The notes beneath the pieces were generated by a model. That model was not told where the DNA came from. It made no database searches and saw only the letters and a list, made by a program, of their open reading frames with translations. The translations under genes and the position numbers were made by a program. Positions 1 to 6,331 of a DNA stretch of 13,154 nucleotides are shown piece after piece (position 1 is the first letter of the stretch; every line of letters begins with the position of its first letter). Origin of the DNA: an uncultured bacterium (GTDB lineage: Bacteria > Patescibacteriota > Saccharimonadia > Saccharimonadales > Saccharimonadaceae); the NCBI GenBank assembly GCA_938036745.1, contig CALHWG010000020.1, positions 1-13,154 of the forward strand, in the 5' to 3' direction.

Positions 1-534
1 AGTTCAGACCAAGCTCAACAGGCAAACGGTGAAGCTTCGAAAGAAGACAATTCACCTTCAAGTAAAGAATTATTAAGTACTGATCAAAACCGTAGTGTCA
101 AAATGGTTGTTCGTGGGCCAATTGTTGCACAAGAGAATTTTCGTTCTTACACAGTTGAGGTTTCACCAAAATTTCGAAAACTCACAACTTACAAGGGTTA
201 TCTTGGTGAAGTAATTAAAGAAGTTAAGCTTGATAACAATGTCGAATCTTACACACAATTTGTGAATGCTTTAAATAAAGCGAATATGATGAAAGGAACT
301 CCTTTTAGCGGTGAGGCAGATGATTTAGCTGGCGTTTGTGCTACTGGCCATCTTTATGATTTCTCGATGCTAAAAGATGATAAAACTGAAAAACACCTCT
401 GGACTTCAACTTGCTCAGGCTCAAAAGGTTCACTTATTGCAAATACAAAACAATTGCAAAATTTGTTCATTGCGCAAGTTCCTGGACATGAGCAAATCGT
501 TCGCGATCTTGGAATAAATGAAATTAAACGCTAA
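1..534 (+). CDS. Hypothetical, probably exported protein (5'-truncated)
   Basis: The reading frame is open from the first base to the TAA at 532-534, so the gene begins before the window and the ATG at 103 need not be its start. The first ~34 visible residues are low complexity, rich in Ser, Gln, Asn, Glu and Asp, which looks like the flexible linker that often follows a signal peptide or lipobox; no signal is visible because the N-terminus is missing. A compact domain of about 140 residues follows, with two cysteines at fragment residues 113 and 138 (GVCATG and TSTCSG) that could form a disulfide outside the membrane. There are no catalytic motifs I can name and I do not recognise the family. 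It overlaps the HAD gene by 17 bases, so the two are probably cotranscribed and translationally coupled. An extracytoplasmic lipoprotein-like role is inference only. Confidence 0.7.
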   Translation, partial: SSDQAQQANGEASKEDNSPSSKELLSTDQNRSVKMVVRGPIVAQENFRSYTVEVSPKFRKLTTYKGYLGEVIKEVKLDNNVESYTQFVNALNKANMMKGTPFSGEADDLAGVCATGHLYDFSMLKDDKTEKHLWTSTCSGSKGSLIANTKQLQNLFIAQVPGHEQIVRDLGINEIKR

Positions 535-952
535 AGTTTTGATTTTTGACTGCTTCGGGGTGCTGGTTTCTCGCCAGCCTTCTTCGGAGTATCTTTTTGA
601 GTATGTTTGGCAAAAGGATCAAAATTTGTTGAATTTTATTCGAAAAAATAAAGCTAAAGGTTCGAAAATCGGCGTTTTATCTAATGTCGCACAATATCAG
701 TTTAATCAGCTTTTCTCAAAAGAGGAACAGGAGGAACTCTTTGATTTCTTGGTACTTTCGGGTGAGGTTGGTTTTTCGAAACCTTCAAAAGAGATTTTTA
801 AAATTGCAATTGATAAAAGTGAGGCTTGTTTAAATGAAATTTACTTTTTTGATGATTCTTTGCAGAATGTTGAAGCTGCCAAAAAACTTGGAATAAACGC
901 ATTTTTATATCAAAATTGGAATGAATTTTTGAAAGAATTTAAGGAGGAATAA
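518..952 (+). CDS. Small HAD-superfamily hydrolase with a reduced cap
   Basis: This 144-residue protein carries the haloacid dehalogenase fold motifs in order: motif I IFDCFGVL with the nucleophile Asp11, motif II LSN at 54-56, the motif III lysine in SKP (Lys88) and the acidic motif IV FFDDS (Asp112, Asp113). The usual second Asp of motif I (DxD) is Phe13, the D-x-F/Y-G pattern seen in L-2-haloacid dehalogenases and some YihX-like members. Family members usually exceed 190 residues; here only about 30 residues separate motif I from motif II, so the cap is almost absent. The ATG at 518 puts motif I at the expected distance from the N-terminus, with a weak GGA (511-513) as ribosome site. The stop overlaps the mutM start by one base. 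The substrate cannot be read from the sequence; phosphatase, dehalogenase or degenerate regulatory protein are all possible. Confidence 0.8.
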   Translation: MKLNAKVLIFDCFGVLVSRQPSSEYLFEYVWQKDQNLLNFIRKNKAKGSKIGVLSNVAQYQFNQLFSKEEQEELFDFLVLSGEVGFSKPSKEIFKIAIDKSEACLNEIYFFDDSLQNVEAAKKLGINAFLYQNWNEFLKEFKEE

Positions 953-1833
953 TGCCAGAATTGCCAGAAGTTGAAACAGTTGTAAGAGGCTTGAATCGAC
1001 TAATTTTAAAAAAGAAAATTGCGAAAGTTAAACACGATTGGCCTAAAAGTTTTCCGAATGCTGAAAGAGATGTTCAGGATTTTATGATTGGTGCTGAAAT
1101 TTTGAATGTTCGCCGCCGCGGAAAAGCTATAATTATTGAACTAGAGAATGGTTGGTCGCTTGTAACGCACCTTCGAATGACAGGGCAAATGGTTTATCGT
1201 GGCGAAGAAAACTGGGGCGCAGGGCATCCAAATGAGGATTTTCTGAATGATCTTCCAAATAAATCGACACGAGTTGAGATTGATTTTGAAGATGAAACTA
1301 AATTATTTTTTAATGACCAGCGAAAATTTGGCTATATGAAACTATTACCAATACCAGAAATTGAAAATTTGCCTTTTTTTCAAAAGCTTGGTCCTGAACC
1401 TCTTGAAGACAGTTTTACGGTTGAAATTTTAAAAAATCGTCTTTCAAAAAAACAAAATAGTATGATAAAGTCTGCGATTTTGGAGCAAAGTGTTATTGCC
1501 GGTGTTGGAAATATCTATGCTGATGAGGCCTTGTGGCGAGCAAAAATTCACCCTGAAACCAGAGTTAAAGATTTTTCGAACGAAGATTTTGTGAATTTGC
1601 ATGAGGCAATTCGTTTTGTGATGAATGAATCGATTAAAAGAGGTGGCTCAACCGACCGAAATTATGTTAATGCAGACGGCTCACGCGGAAATTATTTAAA
1701 TTATGCCGCCGTTTATCATAAAGATGGCGAGCCTTGTAAACGTTGTGGAACAGAAATCTCAAAAATTCGTGTTGGTGGTAGAGGAACACATTTTTGCGCA
1801 AATTGCCAAAAAATTAAAGGTAGTGAAAACTGA
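952..1833 (+). CDS. mutM: Formamidopyrimidine-DNA glycosylase (Fpg/MutM)
   Basis: The product removes 8-oxoguanine and formamidopyrimidines from DNA and nicks the abasic site by beta/delta elimination. It begins PELPEVETVVRGL, giving the catalytic N-terminal Pro2 (after Met removal) and Glu3. The other family landmarks are present: Lys58 in the RRRGK strand, Met76 in THLRMTG, Arg124 and Phe126 in DQRKFGYM, the helix-two-turn-helix segment with NIYADEALW, and a C-terminal zinc finger with Cys262, Cys265, Cys282 and Cys285 containing Arg277. At 293 residues it is slightly longer than the E. coli enzyme (269). A strong Shine-Dalgarno (AAGGAGGA, 941-948) fixes the ATG. It overlaps the HAD gene (TAATG) and holA (TGATG) by one base each, so it lies within a coupled operon. 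All active-site residues are intact. Confidence 0.97.
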   Translation: MPELPEVETVVRGLNRLILKKKIAKVKHDWPKSFPNAERDVQDFMIGAEILNVRRRGKAIIIELENGWSLVTHLRMTGQMVYRGEENWGAGHPNEDFLNDLPNKSTRVEIDFEDETKLFFNDQRKFGYMKLLPIPEIENLPFFQKLGPEPLEDSFTVEILKNRLSKKQNSMIKSAILEQSVIAGVGNIYADEALWRAKIHPETRVKDFSNEDFVNLHEAIRFVMNESIKRGGSTDRNYVNADGSRGNYLNYAAVYHKDGEPCKRCGTEISKIRVGGRGTHFCANCQKIKGSEN

Positions 1834-2789
1834 TGATTGGTGGAAAAACAACAATTCTTTATGGTGATAATTCTTATGAACGCACTGCTCAGCTCGCTAA
1901 AATGAAGATTGATGCTGAAAAATCTGGTTTTGAAATTCAGAAAAGTAACTTCGACGAGCTTTCTAAGAGTGATTTTGTGAGTTTAATTTGTGGCGTTAGC
2001 TTGTTATCTGAAAAACGTTTTGTTTATATCCGAAATTTAAGCGAAAATTCAGAAATTTGGCAGAATTTAGCTGAAATTTTACCAAGAATTTCAACCGATG
2101 TTCATCTTTGCTTGGTTGAAGATAAAATTGATAAGCGCTCAGTTGTTTATAAGGCGATTTCGAAAATTGTTGAATTATACGAATTTAAGAATTTAACCGA
2201 AAGAGATTCGAAAAATTTGGCAGAGTTTGCACGACTTTTTGCAAAAAAACAAGGTTTATCGCTTGATAATAAAACGGCGAATTTTTTAATTTCTTGGGTT
2301 GGTGTTGATGAATGGCGAATACGTGATGCAATCGAAAAAATAGCGTTAATTGGTGAGGCTAATGAGCAAAATATTCGTGAATTTGTTCCGCAGAATATTG
2401 AGAGCAATGCATTTGCTATTATCGAAATGATGTTTTTGGGCGATATTTTGAAGTTACAAGAGGAGTTTTCGAAATTAAAAATTACAGATGGCGAAGACGG
2501 AGCTTTTCGCTTTTTAGGAATGATTTCAACACAAATTTTTAATTTAGTAGCCTTAAAAATCGGTAAAAATATTGGGAAAACTACGGCAGAAATTTCTAAA
2601 GAAATTGGTGCGAATACTTGGGCTTTAGGAAAAATGGAGAATTTTGTGCAAAATTTGAGTGAAAGCCAACTTGCTGAGATTGTTTCAAAATTCACGCAGG
2701 TAGATGAAATTATTAAAACTGAAAGTGTTGATCCTTGGAATTTAGTTGAGTCAACAATTTTTGAAATTGCTAGCAAATTAAAGAGTTAA
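1833..2789 (+). CDS. holA: DNA polymerase III delta subunit (clamp loader)
   Basis: This 318-residue protein matches HolA in length and layout: an N-terminal ILYGDNSYER segment corresponding to the family's usual FYGDD-type opening, a segment GVSLLSEKRFVYIRNL typical of delta subunits (the small-domain helix followed by a strand), and a long helical C-terminal collar domain ending in an ExxxFEIA-like helix. As in other delta subunits there is no Walker A motif; delta is the ATP-independent wrench that opens the beta clamp while tau/gamma supplies ATPase activity. The ATG overlaps the mutM TGA, so translation is probably coupled. The assignment rests on overall pattern rather than a single catalytic residue, since the family has none. 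A 209-codon open frame lies antisense to it but is a compositional shadow. Confidence 0.88.
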   Translation: MIGGKTTILYGDNSYERTAQLAKMKIDAEKSGFEIQKSNFDELSKSDFVSLICGVSLLSEKRFVYIRNLSENSEIWQNLAEILPRISTDVHLCLVEDKIDKRSVVYKAISKIVELYEFKNLTERDSKNLAEFARLFAKKQGLSLDNKTANFLISWVGVDEWRIRDAIEKIALIGEANEQNIREFVPQNIESNAFAIIEMMFLGDILKLQEEFSKLKITDGEDGAFRFLGMISTQIFNLVALKIGKNIGKTTAEISKEIGANTWALGKMENFVQNLSESQLAEIVSKFTQVDEIIKTESVDPWNLVESTIFEIASKLKS

Positions 2790-2815
2790 AAATAGTTTTC
2801 GAAAAAACGTTTTTG

Positions 2816-2824
2816 TGATATAAT
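2816..2824 (+). promoter_or_regulatory. Extended -10 promoter of ftsK
   Basis: TGATATAAT is a perfect extended -10 element (TG-N-TATAAT). No convincing -35 is present at 17-18 bp; the region upstream is T-rich (TTTTCG). Transcription should begin near 2831, only about five bases before the ATG at 2836 and about on top of an in-frame TTG at 2830, so the mRNA would be leaderless or nearly so. No Shine-Dalgarno sequence precedes either start. Confidence 0.72.
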
Positions 2825-2835
2825 ATAAATTGATT

Positions 2836-3315
2836 ATGGCTAAAAAACAAGTAAAATCAACAAAAGGTAAATCTAAAAAAGTTTCAGCTCCAAAACAAAG
2901 TGTTTTGCCGGCTGGTTTTTGGGCACAGGTTGGTGCAGTTATTTTGATTGCTTTTTCACTTTTTCTTGTTTTAAGCTGGTTCGGCGCTGGCGGTTCAGCA
3001 TTGGTTGCAATTCATAAAGCGCTTCTTGGGCTTATGGGCTGGGCAACTTTCTTTTTGCCAGCAGTTTTGATTTTTATTGCTGTTGAAATCTTTCGTGATG
3101 AGCAAAATCGATTTCCAATTTTAAATACTTTTGGGCTAATTCTAATTTTAATTTGGCTAAGTGGATTTTTTGGTCTATTTAAAACTTCAGCTGGTGTTCA
3201 TTATGGAGGTTGGAGCGGAGAAGTTTCGAATAAAATTATGCTAGCAATGGTTAATTCAATGGTGGCAGCAATTATCTATCTTTTATTAATTTCAATTACG
3301 CTTCTTCGATTTTAA
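2836..3315 (+). CDS. ftsK: FtsK N-terminal membrane domain (separate frame)
   Basis: The frame encodes 159 residues: a lysine/serine-rich cytoplasmic start (residues 2-20), then four hydrophobic segments at about 30-49, 62-83, 97-115 and 134-157, the arrangement of the FtsK/SpoIIIE N-terminal membrane domain that anchors the translocase at the division septum. It stops at TAA 3313-3315, exactly where TM4 ends and the linker to the motor would start, and the motor continues 15 bases later in the -1 frame. An in-frame TTG at 2830 is an alternative start, but ATG at 2836 gives the sensible MAKKQ beginning. Read as one protein with one extra base near 3310-3313, the fusion would be about 754 residues, a normal FtsK length. 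Either this is a real split gene or a single base is missing here; see findings. Confidence 0.8.
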   Translation: MAKKQVKSTKGKSKKVSAPKQSVLPAGFWAQVGAVILIAFSLFLVLSWFGAGGSALVAIHKALLGLMGWATFFLPAVLIFIAVEIFRDEQNRFPILNTFGLILILIWLSGFFGLFKTSAGVHYGGWSGEVSNKIMLAMVNSMVAAIIYLLLISITLLRF

Positions 3316-3329
3316 GAGTTTCACCAATT

Positions 3330-5099
3330 GTGGTGATTAAAAAGATTGGCGAAATGCTTAAAACTAGCGATTTTGCCAATGAATCTAAAAATGCCAAGGT
3401 TTTCGAAAAAGCTAAAGAATCAATGCTATTGAAAAAAGTTAACGATTCTGCTGAAGAAGAACCAGAAATTAAACTAAATGCTGGCGTTGCAGTATTAGAT
3501 AAAAAATCACAAGAAAAAGATGAGCCAAAAGAGAAAAAAGGCTTGATGCGAATTTCAAAGAAGCTGGAAAAGTTTTCGAAAGAAGAAACCAAAAAACCAG
3601 AAAATACTGGGCATATTTTTGATGATTCAAAATGGAAAGCGCCAGATTTTAGTTTACTTGAGCAATCGCAAGCTCCTGCTGATGCTGGTGATGTTGAACA
3701 AAATGCACGCACAATTAAGAATACTTTGAGTGAATTTAATATTGAAGTTGAAATGGAAGCCGCAAATATTGGCCCAAGAGTAACTCAATATACTTTAGTT
3801 CCGCAAAGTGGCGTTAAATTAAGCAGAATTGAAAATCTTAGTGATAACATTGCTCTAAATTTGGCGGCTGAAGCGATCCGCGTTGAAGCTCCAATTCCAG
3901 GAAAACGTGCAGTTGGTATTGAAATTCCAAATTTGAAGTCGGCCGATGTGCGGCTTTACGGTGTTTTAGATTCGAAGGAATGGAAAAACTCACACGACCC
4001 GCTGACTTTTGCAATAGGCAAAGATATCTCTGGTCATCCGGTTGTTGGAAATTTGGCAAAAATGCCGCATCTTTTGATTGCTGGTCAAACTGGTTCAGGA
4101 AAATCTGTAATGATGAACGCACTTTTAACGAGCTTGCTTTATCGCCATTCTCCAAGCGAATTGAAGTTAATTATGGTTGATCCAAAAGTTGTAGAAATGA
4201 CCGCTTATGAAGATATTCCACATCTTTTAACGCCAATTATTAATGATTCCGAAAAAGCACTCTCAGCTCTTCGCTGGGCAGTGAATGAAATGGAGCGGCG
4301 CTATCGTGTTTTAGCTGATGAAAAAATTAAAGAAATCAAGAGCTATAATAAGCATGTAATTTCGAAAAACGAAAAAATCAAGAGGAACATATCAGAAGGG
4401 GAAGAGCCAAAACTTCTTGAGCCTTTGCCATATATCGTAATTGTGGTTGATGAGCTTGCTGACTTGATGATGGCGGCCTCAAAAGATGTTGAAGCTATGA
4501 TTGTACGAATTGCTCAAAAAGCGCGCGCAGTTGGAATTCATCTTGTTCTTGCAACTCAAAAACCAGTTGTTAGCGTTGTGACGGGCTTGATTAAAGGTAA
4601 TGTTCCGAGTCGAATTGCTTTTAAGGTTGCGGCAAATGGTGATTCTCGAACAATTCTTGATCGTGGTGGTGCTGAAAAACTCCTTGGTTATGGTGATATG
4701 CTTTTCTATATGAATGGAGCTTCTAATTTGAAACGTGTTCAGGGAGCTTGGGTAACCGATGAGGAAGTTCTACGAGTAACCAATTTTATTCGTTCGCAAG
4801 GACCTCCACAATATAATGACGAAGTTATTTCGCAACCAGTACAAACACCAAGCTCAATGGGCGGTGTTGTGATGAATGGCGGTAGCTCTTCGGCTGATGA
4901 AACTTTCGAAACAGCTGTGAAAATTGTAATCGAAGCACGAAAAGCTTCAACTAGCTATTTGCAACGTAGGCTCGGAATTGGTTATAGTCGTGCCGCAAAA
5001 TTGATCGATGATATGGAAGATAAAGGAATTGTTGGTCCGCCAAACGGTTCAAAACCTCGCGAGGTTTTAGTTTCAAGCTATGAAGAAATCGGTGAATAA
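3330..5099 (+). CDS. ftsK: FtsK/SpoIIIE DNA translocase motor and gamma domain
   Basis: This part pumps double-stranded DNA through the septum to clear chromosome ends and set up dimer resolution. After a charged linker (residues 1-125) come the alpha and beta motor domains: Walker A GQTGSGKS at 252-259, the VDPK strand, Walker B IVIVVDELAD with Asp374 and Glu375, and the ATQKP...TGLIKGNVPSRIAF block, then the C-terminal winged-helix gamma domain (about 525-589, QRRLGIGYSRAAKLIDDME and GSKPREVLV) that reads KOPS-type polarity sequences. The family consensus ATQRPSVDVITG is changed to ATQKPVVSVVTG. Start choice is uncertain: GTG 3330, GTG 3333 and ATG 3354 are possible, none has a good Shine-Dalgarno, and the frame is open upstream to 3255, as expected if it is really the continuation of the membrane half. 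A terminator overlaps the stop codon. Confidence 0.93.
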   Translation: MVIKKIGEMLKTSDFANESKNAKVFEKAKESMLLKKVNDSAEEEPEIKLNAGVAVLDKKSQEKDEPKEKKGLMRISKKLEKFSKEETKKPENTGHIFDDSKWKAPDFSLLEQSQAPADAGDVEQNARTIKNTLSEFNIEVEMEAANIGPRVTQYTLVPQSGVKLSRIENLSDNIALNLAAEAIRVEAPIPGKRAVGIEIPNLKSADVRLYGVLDSKEWKNSHDPLTFAIGKDISGHPVVGNLAKMPHLLIAGQTGSGKSVMMNALLTSLLYRHSPSELKLIMVDPKVVEMTAYEDIPHLLTPIINDSEKALSALRWAVNEMERRYRVLADEKIKEIKSYNKHVISKNEKIKRNISEGEEPKLLEPLPYIVIVVDELADLMMAASKDVEAMIVRIAQKARAVGIHLVLATQKPVVSVVTGLIKGNVPSRIAFKVAANGDSRTILDRGGAEKLLGYGDMLFYMNGASNLKRVQGAWVTDEEVLRVTNFIRSQGPPQYNDEVISQPVQTPSSMGGVVMNGGSSSADETFETAVKIVIEARKASTSYLQRRLGIGYSRAAKLIDDMEDKGIVGPPNGSKPREVLVSSYEEIGE

Positions 5100-5119
5100 T
5101 TTGCCGATTTTTTATTTTT
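5083..5119 (+). terminator. Intrinsic terminator after ftsK
   Basis: The arms AAATCGG (5086-5092) and CCGATTT (5104-5110) form a 7-bp stem with an 11-base loop, extendable by A-T and G-T pairs, followed by a T-rich run TTTTTTATTTTT. The left arm lies inside the last ftsK codons and the loop contains the stop codon. Confidence 0.72.
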
Positions 5120-5186
5120 GAAAATTTCAATATCTATTATTAATAGTTTAATAGATTTTTAAAATTAAAGAAATATTAGAGTTTTA
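5120..5186. other. AT-rich intergenic spacer with a weak hairpin
   Basis: This is a gene-free AT-rich stretch between the ftsK terminator and the rpsF promoter. It holds one inverted repeat, ATCTATTA (5132-5139) and TAATAGAT (5149-5156), followed by five T residues. It has only one G-C pair per arm, so it would be a very weak second terminator. I see no coding frame or RNA gene in it. Confidence 0.4.
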
Positions 5187-5215
5187 TTGATTTTTTTCTC
5201 TAAAAATGATATAAT
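5187..5215 (+). promoter_or_regulatory. Promoter of the rpsF-ssb-rpsR operon
   Basis: The best promoter in the window: -35 TTGATT (5187-5192), a 17-base spacer and -10 TATAAT (5210-5215) preceded by TG one base upstream (5207-5208). Transcription should start near 5222, giving a leader of about 52 bases with a hairpin and a good Shine-Dalgarno (AAAGGAG, 5262-5268). Confidence 0.85.
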
Positions 5216-5233
5216 CTAAAAGAATATTAGCTC

Positions 5234-5255
5234 AGCTTATTTGAAAGAATAGGCT
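5234..5255 (+). promoter_or_regulatory. Hairpin in the rpsF 5' leader
   Basis: AGCTTATT (5234-5241) pairs with AATAGGCT (5248-5255) including one G-U pair, leaving the six-base loop TGAAAG. It lies between the predicted transcription start and the rpsF Shine-Dalgarno. Many bacteria regulate this operon by binding of the S6:S18 complex to an rpsF leader structure; I do not see the CCG bulge typical of that motif, so a regulatory function is a guess. Confidence 0.4.
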
Positions 5256-5273
5256 TTAACCAAAGGAGTAAAA

Positions 5274-5585
5274 ATGAAGGATTACGAACTTACAGTTCTT
5301 GTTCATCCAGACTTCGAAAGCGATCTTGAAAAAGTGCTTGATAAAGTTCGAAGTTTGATTACTACTAACGGCGGTGAAATTGCAAAAGAAGACAACTGGG
5401 GTAAGAAAAAACTTGCTTACACTATTGAAGGTCAGGATTTTGCAATTTATGTTGCAATGGATGTTAAACTTCCAGCTGCTGCACCTCTAAAAATCAGTAA
5501 CACTTTGAACATTACCGACGAAGTTTTGCGATATTTGCTTGTTAAAGCAGAAGCACGACCAGTTGCAGAATCAGAAGAAAAATAA
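5274..5585 (+). CDS. rpsF: 30S ribosomal protein S6
   Basis: A 103-residue S6 with the ferredoxin-like beta-alpha-beta fold: YELTVLVHP opening strand, the conserved GG in TTNGGEI before the second strand, WGKKKLAYTIEG in the middle, and TDEVLRYLLVK near the C-terminus, followed by a short acidic tail. S6 binds the 16S central domain as a heterodimer with S18, encoded two genes downstream. The ATG is set by AAAGGAG at 5262-5268. Length is at the lower end of the bacterial range (95-135). Confidence 0.96.
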   Translation: MKDYELTVLVHPDFESDLEKVLDKVRSLITTNGGEIAKEDNWGKKKLAYTIEGQDFAIYVAMDVKLPAAAPLKISNTLNITDEVLRYLLVKAEARPVAESEEK

Positions 5586-5610
5586 TTTAAGAATAGGATA
5601 GAAGATAGTT

Positions 5611-6042
5611 ATGGCTTTTAACAAAGTAATTTTGATGGGAAACTTAACTGCAGACCCAGAACTTCGAACAACTCCAAACGGCCAAAATCTTGCAAGTTTC
5701 ACTCTTGCTATCAACCGAACTTGGAATAGTACTAACGGTGAACGCCAAGAAGAAACCAGCTTTATCAACTGCACCGCTTGGGGTAAAACTGGCGAAACAA
5801 TTTCGAAATATGTATCGAAAGGTCGCCAACTACTTGTAAGCGGTCGTTTGCAACAACGAACTTGGCAAGATAAAGATACTGGCAAAAATCGAAGTGCGAT
5901 TGATGTTGTAGTTGAAGAATTTAGCTTTGTGAGTGATGGAAATCGCAGTGGAAGCGCATCTTCAGTACAAAAAAATGAAGAGCCAACTATCGGCGATGAC
6001 TTTTCAGATGAACCAATCGACCTATCCGATATTCCATTCTAA
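5611..6042 (+). CDS. ssb: Single-stranded DNA-binding protein
   Basis: This 143-residue SSB has one OB fold (about residues 1-108: FNKVILMGNLTADPELR, then SFINCTAWGKTGETISKYV and GKNRSAIDVVVEEF), a short low-complexity linker (109-130) and the acidic tail ending DLSDIPF, whose last four residues DIPF form the canonical hook for SSB partner proteins. It coats single-stranded DNA during replication and repair. The linker is shorter than in E. coli SSB (178 residues). Only a weak ribosome site (AGGA, 5595-5598, or GAAG, 5601-5604) precedes the ATG, in contrast to the strong sites of rpsF and rpsR. Its place between rpsF and rpsR is the classic bacterial arrangement. Confidence 0.97.
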   Translation: MAFNKVILMGNLTADPELRTTPNGQNLASFTLAINRTWNSTNGERQEETSFINCTAWGKTGETISKYVSKGRQLLVSGRLQQRTWQDKDTGKNRSAIDVVVEEFSFVSDGNRSGSASSVQKNEEPTIGDDFSDEPIDLSDIPF

Positions 6043-6059
6043 TTTAATTAAGGAGTAAA

Positions 6060-6260
6060 ATGGCTAAACGATTTAAACGAGAAATCCCAGCGTATTTTGA
6101 TTACCGAGATGTTAAAACTTTGCAAAAATTTGTTAACATTTATGGACAAATTGAGCCAGCTACAAAAACTGGTTTGAGCGCTAAACAACAACGACAATTG
6201 ACGGTTGCTATCAAACGAGCTCGTCATTTGGCGTTGCTAGCATTCGTAACAAATGCTTAA
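6060..6260 (+). CDS. rpsR: 30S ribosomal protein S18
   Basis: A 66-residue basic protein with the S18 core: [51 protein letters not shown]. It lacks the N-terminal zinc-binding cysteines of the C+ form, so it is the zinc-free type, and it is near the minimum family length. Partner of S6 in the 30S platform. AAGGAG at 6050-6055 fixes the ATG. It is the last gene of the operon; rplI, which often follows in other bacteria, is not present here. Confidence 0.96.
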   Translation: MAKRFKREIPAYFDYRDVKTLQKFVNIYGQIEPATKTGLSAKQQRQLTVAIKRARHLALLAFVTNA

Positions 6261-6270
6261 TTGATTTTCG

Positions 6271-6311
6271 AATCTTCCTTGCTCAAAACTGGGTAGGGAA
6301 GATTTATTTTT
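6271..6311 (+). terminator. Intrinsic terminator after rpsR
   Basis: AATCTTCC (6271-6278) pairs with GGAAGATT (6297-6304) in an 8-bp stem, loop 18 bases, followed by TATTTTT. It lies only about 20 bases before the efp start, so any efp transcript beginning upstream must read through it. Confidence 0.78.
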
Positions 6312-6331
6312 AAAATAATTTAAGGAGGAAA

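Noticed and set aside
2147..2776. 209-codon open frame antisense to holA
   Set aside because: It is the longest minus-strand frame opposite a real gene, but it has no ribosome site, its product is a low-complexity Ser/Ile/Lys/Phe mix, and holA on the other strand is a recognisable family member in a coupled operon.
3303..3318. Programmed -1 frameshift slippery site at the ftsK junction
   Set aside because: The bases CGATTTTAAG do not form an X-XXY-YYZ heptamer in the upstream frame, re-pairing of Phe tRNA at -1 would be mismatched, and no obvious downstream pseudoknot is seen; a missing base or reinitiation is more likely.
3296..3712. 138-codon antisense frame over the ftsK junction
   Set aside because: Ser/Phe-rich translation mirrors the Lys/Glu-rich FtsK linker; no promoter, ribosome site or domain.
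3838..4155. 105-codon antisense frame within the ftsK motor
   Set aside because: Shadow of the strongly conserved Walker A region on the plus strand; no start signals.
5132..5160. Second intrinsic terminator after ftsK
   Set aside because: The stem has a single G-C pair per arm, too weak to call beside the better hairpin at 5083-5119; recorded only as part of the spacer.
5226..5234. tRNA-like word ATTAGCTCA in the rpsF leader
   Set aside because: It resembles a D-arm sequence, but there is no anticodon or T arm and no acceptor stem around it.
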